DNA of 64,000 bases from Nyssa sinensis. Lineage: Eukaryota; Streptophyta; Magnoliopsida; Cornales; Nyssaceae. The position numbers and the translations under genes are program-made. Shown in pieces: positions 56,623 to 64,000 of this stretch. The notes below the pieces were generated by a model that saw nothing but the letters and a program-made list of their open reading frames with translations, had not been told where the DNA came from and ran no database searches. The stretch spans positions 124,001 to 188,000 of the forward strand of contig VIRR01000547.1 of NCBI GenBank assembly GCA_008638375.1. Reading direction: 5' to 3'. Each line of letters opens with the position of its first letter. The first letter of the stretch is position 1.

Positions 56623-57128
56623 CTTCACAACATTGGGATCCGTGACATTATCAGGGTCTCTCAGAAGAGAGATGCTTGTCCTAGGATTTAACTCCACTTT
56701 CTCACTAAACCTACGACTAACAATGAAAGTTTCAAGAACCACCCCAGATACGTCGTCTACAGATTCAGCAGTATCATATTCAGGCATCTTATTCCCAAGG
56801 GACAATGAAAGCAAGCGAACCTCATAATCGATTCTGTCATCATTGATTGAGTTTTCTATTGAACCATCTCCGTATGTTTGCACTACAGATCTTGAATCTA
56901 AGAGCGGTTTGCAATGACTAGTGTCATTTTCTCTAACATGACCAATATCATGCAATTTATGAATGGTATCACATACAAAAATGTCATCAGCACTCCTCTG
57001 AATGACATTAGTCCCTCTATAATCTGACTCACTGCAGCCAATTTTAACTTTTGATCGTGAGCAAAAGTTCAACTGAAGAAGGGTATGCTGGCTCAATTTA
57101 CGTTTAGTCCCCCTAGCTAGGTATGCAT
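56623..57128 (-). CDS. FAN1: FAN1 exon after the UBZ exon
   Basis: 506 bases, bounded by TTTCAG before 57128 and AAG/GTTCAT at 56623. It enters in phase 1 (two bases complete a codon) and leaves in phase 0. It covers the end of UBZ4, a variable linker and the first strands of the HIRAN domain. Confidence 0.83.
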
Positions 57129-57149
57129 CTGAAACCATTAATTGAACCA

Positions 57150-58560
57150 CAAGAAATCCATAAGGTTATAGTTACAAAACAACACAAGCACAACAAATTC
57201 AGAAGCTTGGAACAAAACACTTTAAATCATGAGAAATTATAAAAGGAGGTTCTTCAGATCAATAATAAAGGTTTCCTCTCTGTACTGTAACATCATGTTG
57301 GTATGGAAGAATGGGCAATCTAAGAATATTCATTATAACTTTTTCATTCTTTATTCATGTTTAGTATGACTAGAAATGCCTATTCTATGGAATGGACATT
57401 TCACTAAAAATCATTCCAAACATTTCTTTGACCTAAATGAGTAATCCTTATTTCATTTCGTGTCATTTCCATTTCATTTCCTATTTCATTCGGTAGAATA
57501 ACCATTCCATTCTTGCGGACCAAACATAGCCTAAGAGTAACTGCTAATACATGACAAAAGGGTCAAAAATCTAAAAACTGATTTGTCCAATGATAAAAAT
57601 ATATAGTAACTGCACTCATAGATCAGAACAAACTAATGCAAAGCTTTTGTGAGTAGCCATTGACTTCAGGCTTAGCAGCTTAGATTTAATAGCCCATTCT
57701 TTCTAATAGGTACTTATAAAATGGTTAGAATAATCCACAAGGTTTGGATTTTGGGTTACTCTAATAAAACTTTCTGTCGATTGCATTGTTTTGGAAGGCA
57801 TCCTAAGATCACCTCAAGGAAAGCAATTCTAAAATTCCTTGAGGCTTCAAAATTAAGCAATGGTTGCAACTCACAAGCCAATGATTAACTAAAGGTAAAC
57901 CTTTGATGCTATTTCACATCTTGTGGTCATGAGGCTTATGCCTCGTATGATTAGCTTCACGTTTTTCTTTTATTTCAAGTGAGCGAATGTTTCTTTGTAT
58001 TACTTTGAACTAGTTTTCACATATAAACATCTATATGATATTTATATTTATTGCATTGAGTTTCTCACTATCAACTTAAAATTTCAAAATTATCTTCCAA
58101 ACTAAAATGCATCCATGACCATTAGATTTTCAAACCATATGATCATCTTTCATATTTGATCATACGTTAAGATTAGTTTACAGTTTATTTGGAAAGCTTT
58201 TTCACTTTATTTATGTTTCTAAATTTGTAAAAGTATCTTAAAAAATGTGTAACCGCCTCACTAATACACTTTCTTCTAAATTTTGGTTACAAATTTTTCA
58301 TTTCAAATAATGTGATATTACATTATTAGTAATACTTTAGATATATTAGAAATGTGTTGCTAATAATATGTTGCCACGTCATTTGTGATGCAAGTTTGGT
58401 ACCAAAATTTGAATTCTTTTTCATTAACTTTGAAAATGCACAAAAGTGTACCGAAAATGCAGCATAAAAAATTGGTTGTGAAATAGAAGCCCCGGCTTGT
58501 GTTTATTCAATCACACTAAAAAAAAGTAGAACGAGACCCTCCAAATCCAAGGTGGAGGAA
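57150..58560. other. Non-coding; possible old TE fragment
   Basis: Bases 57360-57540 match the family at 16043 in inverse orientation and end CCAAACATAGCC at about 57532. The rest holds no recognisable exon. The UBZ exon of FAN1 would be expected here and was not found. Confidence 0.45.
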
Positions 58561-58565
58561 AACGG

Positions 58566-59068
58566 TGTTGAATGAGCTTGATATATATTGTTGGTCTATT
58601 CTTTAACAGCTTAAGTTTTTAGAGTAATTGGTGATTTAACATGTATTAGAGCCCTGGCTGTGGGAGGTCTTGGGTTCAAGTTTTTTCCTTTGCATTTATT
58701 TTCCGTTTGCATGTCTTGGGTTTAAGTCTCTCCATTTGTATTTATTCTCCGTTTACATTTGCATTCTGTTGGCCCATTCTCTAACATGAGGATTGCACAT
58801 GAAGGTATATATTGTTGGCCCATTCTGAAAGAGTTTGAGGAGTGTTGAAAGAACTTGATATACATTGTTGGCACATTCTCTAACAGGGGGATCGCACGTG
58901 AGGGTAGTGTTAGAAGAATTTGATATACATTGTTGATCCATTCTGAAATAGCTTAGGGAGTGTTGAAAGAATTTGATATACATTATTTGCCTATTCTGAA
59001 AAAGTTTCATTTACATTGTTGGCCCATTCTATAATAACTTAAGTTTTAGAATAATTAATAATTTAACG
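58566..59068 (+). mobile_element. Candidate short-LTR TRIM-like element
   Basis: A 76-base end segment (58566-58641) starts TGTTGAATGAGCTTGATATA and ends GTGATTTAACA. It is followed by TGTATTAGAGCCC, close to the initiator Met tRNA primer site. A related segment ends near 59067 (TTAGAATAATTAATAATTTA). Between them the core word GATATACATTGTTGGC and CCATTCT recurs five or six times (58808, 58859, 58922, 58977, 59012). No target duplication was confirmed and there is no coding sequence. Confidence 0.5.
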
Positions 59069-59080
59069 AAAAGAGTGTTA

Positions 59081-59120
<40 letters not shown>

Positions 59121-59390
59121 GTATACGCGTCATTAGTTACCATACGCGGCTATTCGAGCTCGTGCCCAAATGGTGCAACAAGGACAAAGATCACCCAAAT
59201 TGAATGGTGGAGATGTGATCAACAAAAAGGTCGCGAACACTCGGAATCGTTGGCATACAAACTTTGGAAGATTGCCTTGCTTACCCTACAACTCCACTAC
59301 TGTACAACTCCCACTAAAATCCAAGAACCACCGTCAAACAACCAACTTAACCATAGTTGCTTTCTTTAACTCAAGTTATATCACAGCACT
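59069..59390. other. Upstream region of the LBD gene
   Basis: A TA run lies at 59089-59116. From 59130 the composition becomes less AT-biased. No gene is seen. Confidence 0.5.
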
Positions 59391-59392
59391 AC

Positions 59393-59477
59393 TATAAATC
59401 CAACCTCAGTCTCTCTCTTTGTTCTCCTCCTTTGAACTCAAGAAATCTCATAAAAACTAGGGGAGAAAGTGAGAGAA
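59393..59477 (+). promoter_or_regulatory. LBD gene core promoter and 5' leader
   Basis: TATAAAT at 59393-59399 lies in a typical plant TATA context (ACTATAAATCC). Transcription would start around 59425-59430 in CTCTCTTTGTTCTCC, giving a leader of about 50 bases before the ATG at 59478. Confidence 0.65.
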
Positions 59478-60247
59478 ATGAGCTGTAATGGCTGTCGAGT
59501 GCTCCGAAAGGGATGCAGTGCGTCGTGCCTTCTCCGTCATTGTTTGCAGTGGATTGAAAATCCTCAAGCCCAATGCAACGCTACACTTTTTGTTTCTAAG
59601 TTCTTTGGCCGAAGAAATCTTATGAATTTAATCTCTGTCGTGCCTGAGAACATGAGACCGGGTAATGAAAATCCTAACTTCACAATAACTGATCATAAAG
59701 AGGAAGTTCTGTTTGTTGTCTGATATGCTTCTGATTTTATTTCTTTTTATTTTTTTCTAACTGTTCATATGTCTCTTTAGCTCTATTTCAATCGTTGTTG
59801 TTCGATGCCTGTGGTCGTATGGTGAATCCAGTGAATGGTGTCATCGGCCTTCTCTTTACTGGTAACTGGAACGTGTGCCAGACAGCGGTGGAGATGGTTC
59901 TCGCCAAGGGCACATTACAGCCCCTTGTTGCCGAAATGCTGACACCTAACTTGAAAGAAGCTTCTAAGAACTTCCTCGCAAACTCATTGAAGCATCGAAG
60001 CCGATACTCTGCGCTTGTTGACACGACCAAACACCAACCATCCAATCTTAAGATTCCTTCATTGACACAAATTACTGTCGGAAGAGGAGGCAGAAGACGG
60101 AAATACCCGCTGAATTGGCATCAAATGGGGACAATGAAGTCGTTTAATTCCGACGAACCAGAGTTGTTGACGAGCTTCGGAAGCAACAACAATGGTGTTG
60201 AGAAACTGGGAGGAAAAAATCCAAAGCTTTTGAAGCTTTTTGTCTGA
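59478..60247 (+). CDS. Class II LOB-domain (LBD) transcription factor
   Basis: Two exons, 59478-59661 and 59781-60247, joined across a 119-base GT...AG intron in phase 1, give 216 residues. The N-terminus is the LOB domain: zinc-binding C-x2-C-x6-C-x3-C ([15 protein letters not shown], residues 3-17), then [11 protein letters not shown] and the GAS block [20 protein letters not shown]. Exon 2 opens [20 protein letters not shown] and [14 protein letters not shown]. Lack of the class I leucine-zipper spacing and the [13 protein letters not shown] start place it with class II (LBD37 to LBD42), nuclear proteins linked to nitrogen and anthocyanin metabolism. The intron position after ENMRP is the family's conserved one. 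The C-terminus ends KLLKLFV. Substitutions at normally constant places (CLLRHC, GRRNL) suggest a divergent member. An in-frame GTG nine bases upstream is not the start. Confidence 0.93.
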
Positions 60248-60617
60248 ACTTCAGTTAGTTGTATAGTTTTCTGACGAGTATATAACTCTATAAATTAGAA
60301 TCTTTTTCTTTGATATTTTTTTTGGTGGTTATGATGATTCTCTGTTTGAGCGTTCATATTTGTGTTCAAAAGAAGCATGTTTTGATTTCGATCAATAGTC
60401 TATACTTATAATTTCCCTTAAAATCTTACAAATAAGTTTCTGAGTCTAAGAGAAACACTAGAAGATAAGCCCAAATTCAGGCATACAACTTAGACTATAA
60501 TTGGAGTGACAAATAAGGTTGCCCAAATCTCAACCCCTCACCGTAATCAATTAAGGAAAAACAACTCCACAAGGTATGAAAAAAAATTTATCTTGAACTT
60601 TCATCTTTTACCTTTCT

Positions 60618-60676
<59 letters not shown>

Positions 60677-62820
60677 AGCTACATACATAAACTTGTCTTG
60701 AACTCATTTTTTTACACCTTTTGTACTATGGTATCCTACATGATTATGTCATAAAATGTATACAACTTTCTCCCTATGGTAACTTTTAAAGATTAAATAA
60801 TTTTTTTTGCTAATTTTGTATGTTAATACTTACAAAATTAAGAAAAACTATAATTAATAATCTAATACCTAATAGTTTATCAAAAAAAATTTAAATATAC
60901 AGTTGAACATTTTATAATTAATATTTAATAAGTTGATAATCTCTAACGATTAATAAATTTTTACAGAATCAACTTGGTTCCATAATAGATTATTAATAAT
61001 TCTATTAACTAATACTTAGTACTTCTTAAAAAAAAAGCTTTATAATAAAGTTAATTGGTGAAAGATCCCTTCCTAAGATGAAAAATTAATACCAAGTCCA
61101 AGAGGAAATCTTTTATTTCAAGAAGTCTATTGACTTTATATTTATTTGAAAGAAGGACAAAATTGCTAAGGTATATTTTTTTAATGACAATTTGTCACTA
61201 AAGCCAATGGTTTATACATGATTTACCGTTTTATTTTACGCCATCTTTGTCAAATAAAAAATCCCTAAAATCAAATCTATTTTTTTGCATTTCTCTTTTT
61301 CTCTTTATCCCAAATCCATATATGAAGGAGCAACAACCATTGATCGGCGGTCGACAATGATCGAGGTATAATCATCGACCTTTCTCCCCTCCCCTTTCAC
61401 GCCGTTCGATGTATACCTTGGTCAAAATCAATTAATTTGTTGGTGAATTATAGTATTATTCAATTGCTCAAGTCCACTAAATTCAAGGATAGGAGTGGTT
61501 TTCACATGGGTATTGCGAAAGCAATGTTTTGGCTCTTGATTGTAAAATGTGGTCTGGGTTTTTGGAGCAGTAGTTGATGTTTGTAAAGTATTATTTTTGA
61601 ATTAATGTTGTCTTGTGGTTGTCTTTATTTGAATGAATGTGGTGGTGGTTGTTTCTCTTTTTGGATGGAATGGAGAAGTTTTCAATCAATTTGTTTCGGT
61701 GTTTTGAGCATTGATGTTTGTCTGGGCCTAGAAATTTTTTAAATTTTTATGAAAGTGTAAAATTTCACAGTTTTCATAACGAGTGAAATTTTTATAAAAC
61801 TATACAATTTTACAGTTTTAATAATCAGTGAACTTTTTTTTAAAATATACAATTTTACACTTTTTGCTGGGACGAGATTATACTATTTTTGGATCCAATT
61901 TTTTTCTTCAAAATTTCATATTCAATATTGATCTTGTTTGATAGATCTTGATTTTTAGAGTCTAAATATATAAATTTTATTTAAAATAGATTTACATATT
62001 GTGACTCTTTGAATTTTAAAATTTTTAAAAAATTTCTTGGTAGTTAGGTGTTTTTTAATGAATCAATTAGATTGATTTGACAAAAAAATACAGAAAGAGT
62101 ATTTTAGTAACAAAATAATTGAAGGACTTGTGAGATTAATATATTTAAGTGTGTATCTTGTAATAATTTTTGTCTTTTTTATGGACTTGTGATCAAAGGC
62201 CCCTTTATAATATCAATTAGAGAGATAAAATAGTTATATATGTAATTATGTATGACCCATTTATGAAATGTATTGGTACTTATATTTACTAATTTAACTT
62301 AATTGAAGTTAAAATATTATAAATTAAAAAAATTATAGAATCAGGATATTATGAGTTTTTTTTTTGTCTTGAGTATTATATGTATTTTTTTTATGAAAAT
62401 CAAAATGTAGTTGAAAAGTTGCATATAAAGACTTGTTTTGTATAAAAATCATTTATATTTAAGAAATATTTATTGATTGATGAAAGTATGAAAAAAATTA
62501 TTAATTATTAATTAATAATTCTAATAATTAATAAATTTTTAATCTCCTATATGTATTAATTATAAGAGGATTGATTGTATAATAATTTATATTTTTAATC
62601 TTAATTAGTAGTATAATACTTATTATTGTTTTAGTAACTCAATGTTTGAAATTAAGCTTAACGTATATTAGTAATCTGACTATCTAATAGTTTATCAAAA
62701 AGTTAAAACAAGCAGTATTTTATATCTTAAATCTTAATTAGTAAATAGCAATATAATACTTTTCTTTAAGTACCTCAACCTTTAATAATTTTTTTGTTAT
62801 ATAAAGAAATATATGCATTA
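60248..62820. other. Long AT-rich intergenic stretch
   Basis: No gene was recognised. Sequence just after the stop is the LBD 3' untranslated region. The remainder is AT-rich, with a short loosely repeated phrase (AAATTTTACA...TTTTATAA) around 61760-61860. Confidence 0.5.
60622..60674. repeat. TA microsatellite
   Basis: About 26 uninterrupted TA units, the longest dinucleotide run in the window. Confidence 0.97.
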
Positions 62821-63049
62821 ATAAATTCCTATGAGGGCAAATCCAAATGAAAAAAGGGAAGGTTTTGAAATTAAAGCCTTAAGATTCCTAAAAACATCAA
62901 CTATTGTGTCTATATACAAAAAAATGCTCTTCTTTGGCCCAAAAAAGAAGATTACAAAACAAACTATTCTTCAAACAAAAAATAGTCATTTTCTATCCGC
63001 CAAAAACTTTTCTACTCCGCTCCTTTTAAATACACCATATAAGGTGTCA

Positions 63050-63850
63050 TAGGGTTGAAATTTGACACAAAATTTCTTTCGCCTGTGCGACGTCAAGACC
63101 CCTGCCTTGACCAGCCAACCCCACGCACTCACGCCAAGAGGCTTATGAGATAGAACACAGCAACACACAAAGACACAAAGATTTACAGGAATCACTTTCC
63201 CAACCTTTTATTCACAATAATCCCAAACGAATACAAAGGAATACAAAGCCTAAGGGTTGCGAGACAAGAGAACACCCTCTCTTTCCTTCTGTCTCCGCCC
63301 CTCCCTATTACATTCTATTTATAGGCAAACCCTCACACGGTTTCCTTTTCCTAGACGGACTAGGATTGCGCTAGCATGTCACACGGTTTCCTTTTCCTTG
63401 ACGGACTTGGATTGCGCTTTCCTTTTCCTAGATGGACTAGGATTCCGCCAGTCCATCGCACAGTTTCCTTTGCCTAGACAGACTTGGATTCCGCCAGTCC
63501 ATCGTTGCCGCCGCATGTGCTGCTGCCTTGCATCAGCGCTTCACTCGGTCCCACTGATGCTTCCATATTAGCCATCATTGCCGAACCATATGCCGCCACC
63601 CTTGGTGATGGTGGTCGGACCACCAGCTTTCCATAGCAACACGCCTTGCCCCAAAGGTGCCAAGGCCTCAAGCCGCATGGGCAACCCGCCCATAGGAGCC
63701 TCAAGGGGGTACTGCCCCCTATATATGTCTTATAAAGATTTGTTAACCTGACCGGAGTAGACACAACCCCTTACAGAACCAGTTCTTCCACCCGTGCTCA
63801 TTTGCCTTGCCAAAGGCAACCCATGCGCCAAACTTGTTCACCAAAGGCAT
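63050..63850. other. GC-richer non-coding region, possible LTR fragment
   Basis: The composition differs sharply from the AT-rich DNA to the left. On the minus strand there is CCTATAAATAGAATG (about 63325-63311), a good TATA box, and to its left a stretch resembling transcript-end sequence. No coding frame matches a known family. I suspect part of an LTR, but no ends or partner are visible. Confidence 0.35.
63334..63504 (+). repeat. Tandem repeat of about 40-46 bases, four units
   Basis: Units start at about 63334, 63380, 63419 and 63459, each with TTTCCTTTTCCTAGACGGAC and TAGGATTGCG or TTGGATTCCG variants. The last two units share CGCCAGTCCATCG. Confidence 0.85.
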
Positions 63851-63861
63851 TGCCTTAACCC

Positions 63862-64000
63862 TTCTGATAACTGGTTAAAAAGTGTATATTTATTGTGTTA
63901 GTGTATATTTATTGTGTTAACTCTAGATATTCTTGCACTTTTATTATTTTAATTTCTCCAATCTATATGCATTTGCTAGTTAATTCTTATTTTATCTTTT
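63862..64000 (+). repeat. Second copy of the 1.2 kb insertion family (partial)
   Basis: From TGATAACTGGTTAAAAAGTG the sequence matches the reverse complement of 6470-6613 almost base for base, including TTTCTCCAATCTATATGCA and TTTGCTAGTTAATTC. It differs by a duplicated TGTATATTTATTGTGTTA of about 18 bases. It is cut by the window edge. Confidence 0.9.

Larger units (their letters stand above)
48957..57128 (-). pseudogene. FAN1: FAN1 nuclease gene fragment, HIRAN-domain exons only
   Basis: FAN1 is a structure-specific nuclease for interstrand crosslink repair, built as UBZ4 zinc finger, HIRAN/SAP-like DNA-binding part, TPR-like part and VRR_nuc nuclease. Four consecutive exons are present: 57128-56623, 56523-56419, 49387-49114 and 49019-48957. 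All four have AG acceptors and GT donors, phases fit throughout, and no stop or frameshift is seen. They encode ARGTKRKLSQHTLLQLNFC just after the UBZ, then the HIRAN domain (SGVVLETFIVSRRFSEKVEL, LLRDPDNVTDPNVVKV, GCRKVLGFLPRELAQYLSRL), then SDDSQRLFVRLYTRKG. The UBZ exon is not found to the right and no nuclease exon to the left, where LINE sequence takes over. The UBZ C-terminal Cys of the usual DTCLARG is Tyr here (DAYLARG). Most likely a truncated duplicate, although remote exons cannot be excluded. Confidence 0.85.

Noticed and set aside
56590..57150. Start codon of FAN1 at 57150
   Set aside because: The ATG and the following residues lie upstream of a clear TTTCAG acceptor at 57128; homology to FAN1 begins after it, so it is an internal exon.
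58753..59010. 85-residue minus-strand frame
   Set aside because: Built from the repeated GATATACATTGTTGG core words of the TRIM-like element; no domain.

Overview
This is nuclear DNA from a flowering plant, most likely a eudicot; the species cannot be fixed from the sequence. The evidence is spliced genes of plant-specific families (a LOB-domain gene and two B3-domain genes), AT-rich gene-poor sequence, and dense LINE, copia, gypsy, CACTA, TRIM and foldback-MITE debris. Only three genes look potentially intact. A fourth, FAN1, is represented by a run of internal exons.

Layout. 1-4839 is one copy of a segmental duplication whose second copy is 43218-48067; both carry the same minus-strand LINE remnant. 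4840-9973 is the 3' part of a CACTA transposon: a broken Transposase_24 gene, a 1.2 kb insertion inside it, about 16 copies of a 161-bp tandem repeat, and an intact right terminus. 11477-12391 is a minus-strand B3-domain gene with a GC-rich low-complexity N-terminal extension. 13.6-14.6 kb is a decayed LINE. 14.6-30.5 kb is mostly AT-rich and intergenic, with local tandem duplications, foldback MITEs and three GC-richer stretches that look like 5' ends of transcripts. 30897-31238 is a short B3 paralogue sharing the 5' leader and splice acceptor of the first.

33311-42987 is a minus-strand Ty1/copia element with both LTRs. It is split between integrase and reverse transcriptase by a 3067-bp solo LTR flanked by the 5-bp duplication TAGTC. 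48957-57128 holds four consecutive, correctly phased exons of FAN1 covering the HIRAN domain. The UBZ exon and all nuclease exons are missing, and the third intron has swollen to about 7 kb with a LINE, a 470-bp TRIM, a LINE 3' end and a gypsy gag-protease fragment. 59478-60247 is a two-exon class II LBD transcription factor with a TATA box. The right edge holds a 44-bp tandem repeat and an inverted copy of the element found inside the CACTA transposase.

The genes do not form a pathway: FAN1 is DNA crosslink repair, and the B3 and LBD genes are unrelated transcription-factor families. No new enzymatic or defence system was seen. The most unusual items are the 161-bp array within the CACTA element, the B3 gene whose N-terminal extension is antisense to an arabinogalactan-like Pro-Ala reading frame, and the HIRAN-only FAN1 segment.
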